Assembly: GCA_026391515.1 (NCBI GenBank)
Contig: JAPLEC010000288.1
Span: forward strand, 1 to 22,299
Length of the DNA stretch: 22,299 nt
Direction of reading: 5' to 3'
Source: Bacteroidia bacterium
GTDB lineage: Bacteria; Bacteroidota; Bacteroidia; Bacteroidales; VadinHA17
Shown: positions 14,150 through 21,920 of the stretch, one piece after another
Layout of the letters: every line of letters begins with the position of its first letter
How positions within the stretch are numbered: position 1 is the first letter of the stretch
Notes under the pieces: model-generated
Told to the model about the DNA's origin: nothing
The model's database searches: none
Seen by the model: the letters and a program-made list of their open reading frames with translations, nothing else
Made by a program: the position numbers and the translations under genes

Positions 14150-15277
14150 TCAGGAAAAGTCGAATCCTGAAATATATGCCGGGGCATCATAAAAGTAATT
14201 CTTTTCTTCTTCTGTAAGATTAATAAATTTCGTATAAACAAGTCCCGGCTTTGCATTGAGCATCCGGTTCAATGTTCCCATATCTACCTCGGTTCTTAAT
14301 TTATCAAAGAGTTCGCTGCGGTCATCCTGCCAGGTTAGCCCGGTATTAAATCCTTCAGCCGCACAGGCTGACTCAAACAAATCTGCAAGTTTTGCTTCTT
14401 CTCCTTCTTTACAGTAGATGGCATCAAAAACAAGGTAACGGAATTCTCCAGGCTTGAATAACTTCCTTAAAAGAGGTATTCCCGGAAGGATTTTCATCAT
14501 CACCCAGCCCCAGATTCCCGGAATATCATACACTTTATAGGTAGTAGGTATTGCACAAACACCTGCAATAATATCGTCTTTGTTTTTTAATATATAATAT
14601 CTGTTCCCGAAAAAAGCATATTCAGTTGTGAAAAACGAGTAATTTTTGTAAAAGCTTAACAGGAGATCATTCATTTTTGGTTTTTCAGCATCAGTCAGCA
14701 GGGTTACGTTGGGATTTCGTTTGGGATAAAATCTGCTGAAAGCAACTGTAAGGAAGGATCTTATATATTCATAGCCGGTCTGGTTAATAAGGTTTTTTGA
14801 TCTTTCATTCATGCTTTCGACAAATGCATACATGATATGCTTGTCTTTTTCAAAAACATCCGGAAGCTCCAGAAGATGAGGCCGGCTGAATATTTCGAGG
14901 GTTTTTTGCTTAAAAGAATCATCAGCTTCAGATTTGATAACAGCTTTCTCCCGTTTTCTCCAGTTAAGATCAGTCTGGTAAGTGGACTGGAAAGTCAGAT
15001 ATCTTATGTGAGTTGAAGGATAACGAAGTGCATCCTGGCCGGAAATGCGAAAACATGCTCCAACTGTTCCGGTTATTTTGTTTTTCTTATAAAGTGAAAT
15101 AAACCTTATCTGATCACCGTAAGCAGCAATTCGCTGAGCAATGTTCTGAAGCGAAAATCTCATTCCTCCTTCCGAACCCTGAACTGAATGATTTAATATA
15201 TCCAGAATTCCTTCGCTTGCAAAGTCGGAAACCTTTACTTCCAGACCGTGAAAATCCAATATGCTCTTCTCAAACAT
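14150..15277 (-). CDS. Unknown protein, probable GNAT fold
   Basis: The protein has 375 residues, with no signal peptide and no membrane segment. Two halves each look like an acyltransferase-type fold: the N-terminal half has 'IRFISLYKKNKITGTVGACFR', and the C-terminal half has 'NRYYILKNKDDIIAGVCAIP' followed by a helix-rich end. Both show the strand-turn-strand layout of GNAT enzymes, but no clear R/Q-x-x-G-x-G/A acetyl-CoA loop was seen, so the assignment is tentative. Its start is 15 bases from the stop of the DUF4197 gene, and the M48 gene follows closely, so the three are probably one operon with an envelope-related theme. Its substrate is unknown. Confidence 0.6.
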   Translation of the reverse strand: MFEKSILDFHGLEVKVSDFASEGILDILNHSVQGSEGGMRFSLQNIAQRIAAYGDQIRFISLYKKNKITGTVGACFRISGQDALRYPSTHIRYLTFQSTYQTDLNWRKREKAVIKSEADDSFKQKTLEIFSRPHLLELPDVFEKDKHIMYAFVESMNERSKNLINQTGYEYIRSFLTVAFSRFYPKRNPNVTLLTDAEKPKMNDLLLSFYKNYSFFTTEYAFFGNRYYILKNKDDIIAGVCAIPTTYKVYDIPGIWGWVMMKILPGIPLLRKLFKPGEFRYLVFDAIYCKEGEEAKLADLFESACAAEGFNTGLTWQDDRSELFDKLRTEVDMGTLNRMLNAKPGLVYTKFINLTEEEKNYFYDAPAYISGFDFS

Positions 15278-15292
15278 TCTTCTATTTAAGAC

Positions 15293-16051
15293 TTAATTTG
15301 TTTTATTATCGAGAGTTCCGAAAACTTTCTGAAGAAGCGGTGTTACTCTTGCAGAGACTTCTTTTCGAATCTTAAGCTCTTCACCCTCAACTTTTGAAAA
15401 CATTCCTGTAAGCGCTTTATTTGTAAGAAATTCATCAAGATCGGTGTTAACAGGTTTCAGGTTGGCAAGCTTCCCGGCTATTGAATTTGCCAGAGTATTC
15501 CACTTTGAGGTTAGAGTATTCCATGAATCTTTTGTGGAGATGTTCCCTATTATTTTTTTCTCTGTAGATGCCTGGATTTTGGGTTTATATAAATTGTACA
15601 AATCGGTATAGGTCGCATTCCTGAGATAATTTGTAGCTGCATTATCGGCACCTTTAAGAATTCCGAAAGCATCCTGTATTGTCATCTGGGTTATGCTGTT
15701 CACAAAGATCGGTGCAACTTCTTTTGCTGCATCTTCAGCTGCCCTGTTTATTCTCAGAATGACATCCTGAATAAGCTTATCGCCTCCGGGGATTTTGGAG
15801 ATGTTATCTACTATTGTTTTTGCCTCATCGGGAAGAAGTATTTTAATTGCAGCATCTCTAAAATAACCATCCACAGCTGAAAGTTTTTCGGCCGAGTTTT
15901 TTGCTCCGGTTACAAGAGCTTCCTTAAGCCCGCTTATTACATCACCTTCCGTGAGCGCTGTCGTTCCGGTTGTCTGAAGAACATTAAGAAGTTCAGCACA
16001 ACCTGAAAAGATAAGCAACAGCACAATAAATGAAATTATTCCTTTTTTCAT
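15293..16051 (-). CDS. DUF4197 lipoprotein
   Basis: The protein has 252 residues. It starts with a lipoprotein signal ('FIVLLLIFSGC', Cys 18). The rest is a DUF4197 domain (PF13852): 'DVISGLKEALVTGAKNSAEKL', 'YFRDAAIKILLPDEAKTI', 'INRAAEDAAKEVAPIFVNSI', 'MTIQDAFGILKGADNAATNYL', then 'LYNLYKPKIQAS'. The domain is almost all helical and its function is unknown; it occurs in the periplasm of many Gram-negative bacteria. It is the first gene of a likely three-gene operon, and the 120-base gap upstream shows only AT-rich DNA without a clear promoter match. Confidence 0.88.
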   Translation of the reverse strand: MKKGIISFIVLLLIFSGCAELLNVLQTTGTTALTEGDVISGLKEALVTGAKNSAEKLSAVDGYFRDAAIKILLPDEAKTIVDNISKIPGGDKLIQDVILRINRAAEDAAKEVAPIFVNSITQMTIQDAFGILKGADNAATNYLRNATYTDLYNLYKPKIQASTEKKIIGNISTKDSWNTLTSKWNTLANSIAGKLANLKPVNTDLDEFLTNKALTGMFSKVEGEELKIRKEVSARVTPLLQKVFGTLDNKTN

Positions 16052-16171
16052 TATTTAGTATTTCATAAATATTTTACAAGATATAAATAATGAAGTTTTT
16101 TCTGAAATGACTTTTAAAAAAAGAATATAATATTTAAAAATATCAGCTGTAAGGTTCCTTATTACAGCAGT

Positions 16172-16846
16172 TTATGAGATTACAGGCAAAAGAGCATTTG
16201 ATATAATAAGGTCTTCCGGATTGGTGATTTTAATGTTTTCCCGGTTCCCTTCAACTAGATTAATTTTCACTCCTGTCTTTTCAAGAACAGAAGCATCATC
16301 AGTGAATTCCGGCAGATATTCCTGAAGATATGCTTTTTTTATAAGCTCGGCATTGAATACCTGGGGTGTCTGTACCTGTCTTACAAGCGTTCTGTTCATT
16401 GGTGTACTTCCTTTTTCCGAGATCATTCTAAGGGTATCGGATGGAGTAATTACAGGAATTGCATTTCCAAGCTTTTCAGCTGTATCAAAACATCTTTTAA
16501 TAGTATCAATGCTCACAAACGGTCGTACTCCGTCGTGAATAGCAACAAGGCCCGGAACATCGACAAATTTTAATCCATTCCTCACAGAAAAAAAACGGGC
16601 TTTGCCACCTCCCTTAACAAGAGTGTGTGGGATTTTAAATGAATATTTCACCTGAAGGTCAGCCCAGAATCTTAATTGATTTTCAGGCAGAACGGTTATG
16701 ATTTCAATTGATTCGTTAAATGCCTTGAATCGTTCCAGTGTGTGCATTAATACGGGCTTCCCTGCAATTTCAAGATATTGCTTGGGCATATCAGCGCCCA
16801 TTCGTTTGCCGCTTCCGCCGGCGACTATAACCACATATAGTTTCAT
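16172..16846 (-). CDS. ispD: 2-C-methyl-D-erythritol 4-phosphate cytidylyltransferase
   Basis: The protein has 224 residues, the normal length. It joins CTP to methylerythritol phosphate in the MEP route to isoprenoids, in the cytoplasm. The nucleotide-binding loop is 'VIVAGGSGKRMGADMPKQYL' (residues 6-25). 'AIHDGVRPFVS' (102-112) supplies the metal-binding Asp, QTPQ (159-162) is the usual motif, and 'TDDASVLE' follows. The gene begins 22 bases after the acyl-CoA synthetase stop, so the two are probably co-transcribed. No ispF or other MEP gene is nearby. Related sugar-nucleotide cytidylyltransferases are a less likely alternative. Confidence 0.9.
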   Translation of the reverse strand: MKLYVVIVAGGSGKRMGADMPKQYLEIAGKPVLMHTLERFKAFNESIEIITVLPENQLRFWADLQVKYSFKIPHTLVKGGGKARFFSVRNGLKFVDVPGLVAIHDGVRPFVSIDTIKRCFDTAEKLGNAIPVITPSDTLRMISEKGSTPMNRTLVRQVQTPQVFNAELIKKAYLQEYLPEFTDDASVLEKTGVKINLVEGNRENIKITNPEDLIISNALLPVIS

Positions 16847-16868
16847 AAGTGTTGGGACGAGGTGCTTA

Positions 16869-18518
16869 TTATTTAGTGTATAAAAACCTTTTTATACTTC
16901 GCTTTGGTGTTTTAGCAAACTCCTCCGGATGTATTCTGTATTTACTTACAGCCATGAATTCCGGAATCTTTTCATTAATTTTTTTCCTGGTTTCCTCAAG
17001 TATTGCTAATAGCCTTTCTTCGGAAATATTATCTTTTTTCACCATTTCATAATCCGGAAATATCAACCCGATAAGTTTATTATCTTCTAAAATAACAAGC
17101 GATTCAGCAATATAATTCATGTTATTAATTACAGCTTCAATCTCTTCGGGGAAAATGTTTTTCCCTGATGAACCAAGGATCATAACCTTGCTTCTTCCTT
17201 TTATGAAGATATTCCCTTCTTTATCAATGACACCAAGATCGCCTGTGTGCATCCAGCCTTTTTCATCAATCATTTCCCTGGTCGCATTTTCATTCTTATA
17301 ATAACCCAGCATTACATTTTCACCCCGGAGAATAATTTCTCCGATTTGTTTTTCAGGATCAGGAGAATCTATTGTAACCTCAAGTGTATCAACTGCTTTG
17401 CCGGATGCTCCAAGCCTGGTAGTATCCCACGAGGTGTAGCTGATCAGAGGTCCGCATTCTGTCATGCCATAGCCTACTGAAAATCTGAATCCTATTTTTC
17501 TGAAAAATCTTTCAGCTTCAGCGTTAAATGGTGCACCTCCGATAACGATTTCATGAAATCTTCCGCCAAAGGTTTCTGTCAGCGTTCCTTTAATTTTTTT
17601 ATGAAGAATCGTATTTATCCCGGGAATAGCAAGCAGCACTTTCATTGCCGGTTTGCGGATAACAGGCAGCAGTTGTTTTTTGAATATTTTTTCAATAACA
17701 AGCGGAACTGAAAGAATAAGCCTTGGCTTTATTTCCTTGAATGCCTGAACTATAATTTGCGGTGACGGAGTTTTTGACAGTATTGTGATATGACAGCCAA
17801 AGGTAAAAGGGAAGAGAAATTCAAATGCGCAGCCATAGGTATGTGCAAGGGGTAAAAACGAAACCAGAGGATCTCCGGGTTTAAGGGGCATATGAGTTTG
17901 TGCAAACCTTACATTGGCAGCAAGGCTGTTATGTGTTATCATAACCCCTTTTGAGAACCCGGTAGTTCCTCCGGTATAACTTATTACGGCAAGCTTATCA
18001 TTCGGAATATCCGAGAATTTAATGTCTTCCTGGTTAAGATTTGGATAGGCTTTTGCATATTTCTCTTCAAGAGCAGAATATGCTTCTTTCATCAGCGTGT
18101 TCCCGGAGGTAATCATAGAAAAATCCTCAAGCGAGATAACTCCGGTAATTTCCGGCAATTTTGCAATGTCGAGTGTTTCATATATCTTATCATCGACAAA
18201 TAAGAACCGGGCATCGGAATGATTGATAAGATTTGACAGATCTTCAGGCTTGAAATCGGGCAGAATTGGCACAATTACAGCCCCATATGTTACCGTGGCA
18301 AGATAAACAACACACCAGTAGGCAGAGTTTCTGCCGACAAGTGCAATTTTATCTCCTTCTTTAATTCCGATGTCTTTATAGAACAGGTGAAATTTCAGAA
18401 TCTTTGCGGCTATCTCTTTATAGGAATACCCTTTTTCCTTATAATTCGATAAAGCCTCTATGTCCCAGTTCTGTATAATACTCTGTTCAATATACCCAAT
18501 TAAACGTTCCCTGATCAT
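16869..18518 (-). CDS. AMP-binding long-chain acyl-CoA synthetase
   Basis: The protein has 549 residues and belongs to the ANL superfamily, activating a fatty acid with ATP and transferring it to CoA. The P-loop 'YTGGTTGFSKG' is at 181-191, the A5 motif 'YGMTECGP' at 349-356, TGD at 424-426, and the 'GRSKVMILGSSGKNIFPEEIE' hinge at about 440-460. The C-terminus 'KTPKRSIKRFLY' carries the likely catalytic Lys in the form usual for Bacteroidota long-chain enzymes. No signal peptide is present. A perfect -7 box lies upstream on the same strand, so this gene probably starts a transcript that includes ispD. The chain-length preference cannot be told from sequence alone. Confidence 0.9.
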   Translation of the reverse strand: MIRERLIGYIEQSIIQNWDIEALSNYKEKGYSYKEIAAKILKFHLFYKDIGIKEGDKIALVGRNSAYWCVVYLATVTYGAVIVPILPDFKPEDLSNLINHSDARFLFVDDKIYETLDIAKLPEITGVISLEDFSMITSGNTLMKEAYSALEEKYAKAYPNLNQEDIKFSDIPNDKLAVISYTGGTTGFSKGVMITHNSLAANVRFAQTHMPLKPGDPLVSFLPLAHTYGCAFEFLFPFTFGCHITILSKTPSPQIIVQAFKEIKPRLILSVPLVIEKIFKKQLLPVIRKPAMKVLLAIPGINTILHKKIKGTLTETFGGRFHEIVIGGAPFNAEAERFFRKIGFRFSVGYGMTECGPLISYTSWDTTRLGASGKAVDTLEVTIDSPDPEKQIGEIILRGENVMLGYYKNENATREMIDEKGWMHTGDLGVIDKEGNIFIKGRSKVMILGSSGKNIFPEEIEAVINNMNYIAESLVILEDNKLIGLIFPDYEMVKKDNISEERLLAILEETRKKINEKIPEFMAVSKYRIHPEEFAKTPKRSIKRFLYTK

Positions 18519-18543
18519 AGATTTTTGTTTTAGTTTATAATAA

Positions 18544-18551
18544 CAAAGTTA
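18544..18551 (-). promoter_or_regulatory. -7 promoter element of the acyl-CoA synthetase gene
   Basis: On the minus strand this reads TAACTTTG, a perfect match to the Bacteroidota -7 box, 25 bases before the ATG. No TTG was found at exactly 20 bases upstream, so the call rests on the -7 box alone. Confidence 0.45.
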
Positions 18552-18619
18552 CAATATGAAAAGTAATAATAGTTGTTATAAAGACTTCTTTTTTAAGTCC
18601 CGGTGGTTCGGGGATTATT

Positions 18620-19033
18620 TTAAACAAAAAACATTACAAGAATTGCAATGGCAGATAAAATATTTACAACAGTGAAGAAATAATTATAGCTCTCTCTCTT
18701 CTTGCTGAAATGCCCTAGTTTGCGGGCCAGAATACCAATATTTGGAACAAATAATACAATAAGAAATGCAAAAAATTCTATACCAAAAAACACGTCTTCA
18801 AGTCCTCCTTTAACGAGAGCCGATAAATAAACTACAATAAGAAGAACCAGTAAATAAAAAAGATAGGTGATTTTAAGCAGAAGTGTTGAAACAAGTCTTC
18901 GTTTATGAAGCTGGTGCGGTTTCAGATAGGCATAGGCCAGGGAAAAAATAAATACGATAAAGACGATACCAAGAATATGGTTTAATATTTCATTAAAATT
19001 TGCCATTTCTTCAGGTATTAATTTCCTAATCAT
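18620..19033 (-). CDS. Small four-helix membrane protein
   Basis: The protein has 137 residues and four predicted membrane segments at about 19-38, 50-71, 80-102 and 115-136, with basic residues between segments 1 and 2 ('KPHQLHKRR') and between 3 and 4 ('RKLGHFSKKRE'), which places both loops in the cytoplasm. No family was recognised. The ATG overlaps the stop of the ROK kinase gene by one base (TAATG), so translation is probably coupled. A later start at Met 11 is possible. Confidence 0.7.
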   Translation of the reverse strand: MIRKLIPEEMANFNEILNHILGIVFIVFIFSLAYAYLKPHQLHKRRLVSTLLLKITYLFYLLVLLIVVYLSALVKGGLEDVFFGIEFFAFLIVLFVPNIGILARKLGHFSKKRESYNYFFTVVNILSAIAILVMFFV

Positions 19034-20001
19034 TATTTAATAGTCGACCAGATCAGTGAACTGGCTCCCAATACTGCCGCATTTTGTGTACTTAACTGTG
19101 ATTCAAGAAGTTTAACCTTCCCTTTATAGATGCTGAGCAGGTTTTCCTCCATATATTCCTTGGCGGGTTCAAATATCAGGTCCTTGGCCAGAGCTAATCC
19201 GCCGAAAAGAAATATGGCTTCGGGGTTAGTATGGGCAACAACATCTGCAAGTTTAAATCCCAGCATCCTGCCAGTATGCTCAAAAGCTCTTTTTGCAAGA
19301 TAATCACCCCGTTTTGCTGCATCATGAATCATTTCGGCATCAAGCTCATCAAAGCTGAATTTTCTCAGTTCGCTCGGTTCTATGCTGTCAGCCATAATTT
19401 TAAGCAATGACCTTTTAAGTCCTGTTGCTGAGACATACGTCTCAAGGCATCCTTTTCTGCCGCAGCCGCAATCGCGGTTTGACGGGCCCGGACGGATTGC
19501 CGTATGTCCAATCTCTCCTGCAAAGCCATCATGCCCATATACAAGCTTCCCGTCTATTACAAAACCGCTTCCAAGTCCTGTACCAAGAGTAATCACCACA
19601 AAATTTTTCATCCCTTTTGCTCCTCCGTATATCATCTCTCCGACGGCAGCCGCATTGGCATCATTTGTAACAATTACAGGAAGCGTTGTGTGCCGGTGAA
19701 AGATATCAGCAAGCGGCAGTATTCCTTTCCAGGGCAGCCCTGCAGCATATTCTATAGTACCTTTATTTATATTCCCCATTGGCGCTCCAATGCCAAATCC
19801 CTTAATTTCAATCCCGTTACCAATTTTTTGTCCAGTAACTGAAATTTTTTCATATAGAGCAGCTACATAAACTTCTATTTCGTCATAGTGGGTGGTCTTT
19901 AACCTGTCTTCAGCAAGAATATTCCCTTCCCTGTCAACAAAACCAAAAATTGTATTTGTACCTCCTATATCAATGCCTACTGCAACTTCCTTTTTTGCCA
20001 T
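19033..20001 (-). CDS. ROK-family sugar kinase
   Basis: The protein has 322 residues, typical for a ROK kinase, which phosphorylates glucose, glucosamine, N-acetylglucosamine or a similar sugar at C6. The ATP-binding motif is 'VGIDIGGTNTIFG' (8-20). 'VTNDANAAAVGE' (111-122) carries the catalytic Asp 114. 'VVITLGTGLGSGFVIDG' is the second phosphate-binding loop. 'GEIGHTAI' with 'CGCGRKGCLE' gives the zinc site (H166, C178, C180, C185). There is no N-terminal HTH, so this is an enzyme and not a ROK repressor. It follows the deacetylase and SIS genes in the same direction, 82 bases after the latter, so an amino sugar is a reasonable substrate, though this is inferred. Confidence 0.9.
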   Translation of the reverse strand: MAKKEVAVGIDIGGTNTIFGFVDREGNILAEDRLKTTHYDEIEVYVAALYEKISVTGQKIGNGIEIKGFGIGAPMGNINKGTIEYAAGLPWKGILPLADIFHRHTTLPVIVTNDANAAAVGEMIYGGAKGMKNFVVITLGTGLGSGFVIDGKLVYGHDGFAGEIGHTAIRPGPSNRDCGCGRKGCLETYVSATGLKRSLLKIMADSIEPSELRKFSFDELDAEMIHDAAKRGDYLAKRAFEHTGRMLGFKLADVVAHTNPEAIFLFGGLALAKDLIFEPAKEYMEENLLSIYKGKVKLLESQLSTQNAAVLGASSLIWSTIK

Positions 20002-20083
20002 TTTCTTCAGATAAAATCTTTTGTGTATGTAAATATACCATTTACTAATTAATCCGGAAATCTGAAAAGCGTTTTTTCATCAT

Positions 20084-21100
20084 CTAGCCTTCAATATATT
20101 CGTTGCCTATTTTTCTTGCCCTCTGTGGTTTATCAAGGTTGATGCCCAGTGAAACCCCTGTTTCAACAAGAATATTCCAGCCGGCTGCAAGCTGGATATA
20201 TTCAGAATACCGGTCGTCGTCAGGAATAATAATTGTCGGGAATTGTGTTTGTTTAGCAGATATTGCAATTATATTCATACCCACGCCTTTTATCAGGCAT
20301 TCAGAGAATTTATTCTGTTCTTCGGCAAAAGGATCTATCCATATAAGAACTTCGTTTTTATTCATCACCTCTTCAATTCCATGAACTGCGAATGTACCCT
20401 CAAGAAAATCTGATTTTTTCCTTGTAGTTTCATTGGTTTTAAGTGCCAGTTCTTCAGCTACACCGTTGTTTCTGCCAGCAAAATATACAATATCAGCTTC
20501 CCGGATAATCTTTATTATTTCAGGATCTATTTTTAGTGTAAGAGCAGTATATATTTTTTCTGCAAGCTCAGTTAGTCCTTGCATTTTTTCACCTTTCAGT
20601 AATCTGATAAGAGCATCATAAAAAAGTGTCTGTTCAATAACCGATTTAGTTGCTGCCACAGCATTTTCTTTTCCACAATTCAGAATATATGTTTTTACTG
20701 CAAATTCTTCAAGTCTTGTGTTCTGGTTTGCAGTAAGTCCAAAAACATTTTTATGGTTCTGTTTTTTAAGCTCCATAACCAAGCGGATCACTTCTCTTGT
20801 CAGACCTGAATTTGATGCGGCAAATACAGCAAAATCCTTCAGGTTATACTCAATGGCCTGTGTACATCCTTCTGTCATAAGAGGCAATTTAAATTCCCCT
20901 TTAAGAGCAGCATAAATTGCTCTTTTTGCAGGCAGAATTCTGCTGCTGCCCTCACCTGTCAGAAACAATCCTTTCATTAAAGCTGCTGCCTGAGCAAATG
21001 GCTTAACACTCTCTTGATCAAATGATTTGACAACTTCAGGAGTTTCCATCATTTCCCTGACGAGGGCATACTTGCTATATTTTTCTTCATTTAAATTCAT
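20084..21100 (-). CDS. SIS-domain protein related to the isomerase part of GlmS
   Basis: The protein has 338 residues and two SIS (sugar isomerase) domains. The first has 'LFLTGEGSSRILPAKRA' (about 45-61), a serine-rich sugar-phosphate loop, then 'FAVFAASNSGLTREV' and 'AVAATKSVIEQTLFYDAL', which parallels the VASTKAYT motif of GlmS. The second has 'VYFAGRNNGVAEELALKTNET'. There is no glutaminase domain, so it probably does not make glucosamine 6-phosphate from glutamine. Deaminases of this layout (GlmD of Thermococcales, FrlB, AgaS) work in the breakdown direction. Its ATG lies three bases from the deacetylase stop, so they are co-translated. The exact substrate is inferred from neighbours only. 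Confidence 0.82.
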   Translation of the reverse strand: MNLNEEKYSKYALVREMMETPEVVKSFDQESVKPFAQAAALMKGLFLTGEGSSRILPAKRAIYAALKGEFKLPLMTEGCTQAIEYNLKDFAVFAASNSGLTREVIRLVMELKKQNHKNVFGLTANQNTRLEEFAVKTYILNCGKENAVAATKSVIEQTLFYDALIRLLKGEKMQGLTELAEKIYTALTLKIDPEIIKIIREADIVYFAGRNNGVAEELALKTNETTRKKSDFLEGTFAVHGIEEVMNKNEVLIWIDPFAEEQNKFSECLIKGVGMNIIAISAKQTQFPTIIIPDDDRYSEYIQLAAGWNILVETGVSLGINLDKPQRARKIGNEYIEG

Positions 21101-21103
21101 CTT

Positions 21104-21877
21104 TTATAAAGTTTTATTTATTAAGAATTCTGAAAGATCCTTTTGAACCTGCGGCTCTTTCTGAAAGCCTCCGCCAAGATGCTGCCAGTATACTTCGGCA
21201 TATTTTACTCCTGCCAGTTTCCCGTAATTATGGTTTCCTTCAAGCACAAACTCGAAGAAGTCATCCATTTTATGCATATGTCTCATCAGCTCTATTTGTG
21301 AATTATGATAAGAGAGCATTTTCTTCTTTGTCTCAATAACCGATGTGATATCTATAAAGAAATGCGGCGGGACAATTTGTGATCCAAGAGGATCGAATAA
21401 CGTAAAAGGAGAAGAATGGTAGAGCAACGGCGTTTCCTTAAGTGGTTTTTCTTTTACAGGAACCGGGTCGAGTGCTGAGACCATGGCTGCGACTTCAACT
21501 ATATTTGCAGTGATCCTGTGATCAGAATGATAATCAAAGGGAAGATGCGTGAAAACAATTCCTGCATTTACTTTGCGGATAAGAGAAATTGCTTTAAGCC
21601 TCAGTTCTTCTGAGTCCAGGAGAAATCCGTCTGACCCCCCCAGTGAATAATATTCTGCATCAAGAACAGCAGCAGCTTTCGTAGCTTCTTCAAATCGGAT
21701 TTTCGCTGTCTCCTTCATATTTGTTTTACAACCACCAAGATCACCACCTGTCATTGTTGCAATGATAATCTTATACCCTTTCTTTTTCAGCAGCATGAGT
21801 GTTCCGGCATTCCATGCTTCGGCATCATCGGGATGAGCATGAAATGATAGCGCAACCTTGTTGAATTTATGTGCCAT
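21104..21877 (-). CDS. PIG-L/LmbE-family deacetylase
   Basis: The protein has 257 residues. PF02585 enzymes are zinc-dependent and remove acetyl groups from GlcNAc-type sugars. 'FHAHPDDAE' (12-20) is the metal and catalytic motif. 'HSDHRITA' supplies the second metal site. 'MTGGDLGG', 'RFEEATKAAAVLDAEYYSLGG' and 'GIVFTHLPFDYH' are typical of this family. The later part is specific to a subgroup that includes BshB and diacetylchitobiose deacetylases. No signal peptide is present, so it acts in the cytoplasm. The next gene, three bases later, is the SIS protein. The substrate cannot be fixed; amino-sugar conjugates or chitobiose units are plausible. Confidence 0.9.
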   Translation of the reverse strand: MAHKFNKVALSFHAHPDDAEAWNAGTLMLLKKKGYKIIIATMTGGDLGGCKTNMKETAKIRFEEATKAAAVLDAEYYSLGGSDGFLLDSEELRLKAISLIRKVNAGIVFTHLPFDYHSDHRITANIVEVAAMVSALDPVPVKEKPLKETPLLYHSSPFTLFDPLGSQIVPPHFFIDITSVIETKKKMLSYHNSQIELMRHMHKMDDFFEFVLEGNHNYGKLAGVKYAEVYWQHLGGGFQKEPQVQKDLSEFLINKTL

Positions 21878-21920
21878 AGTCCTATTCTTCTAATATATTA
21901 TTTATACAATTGATCTTGAA

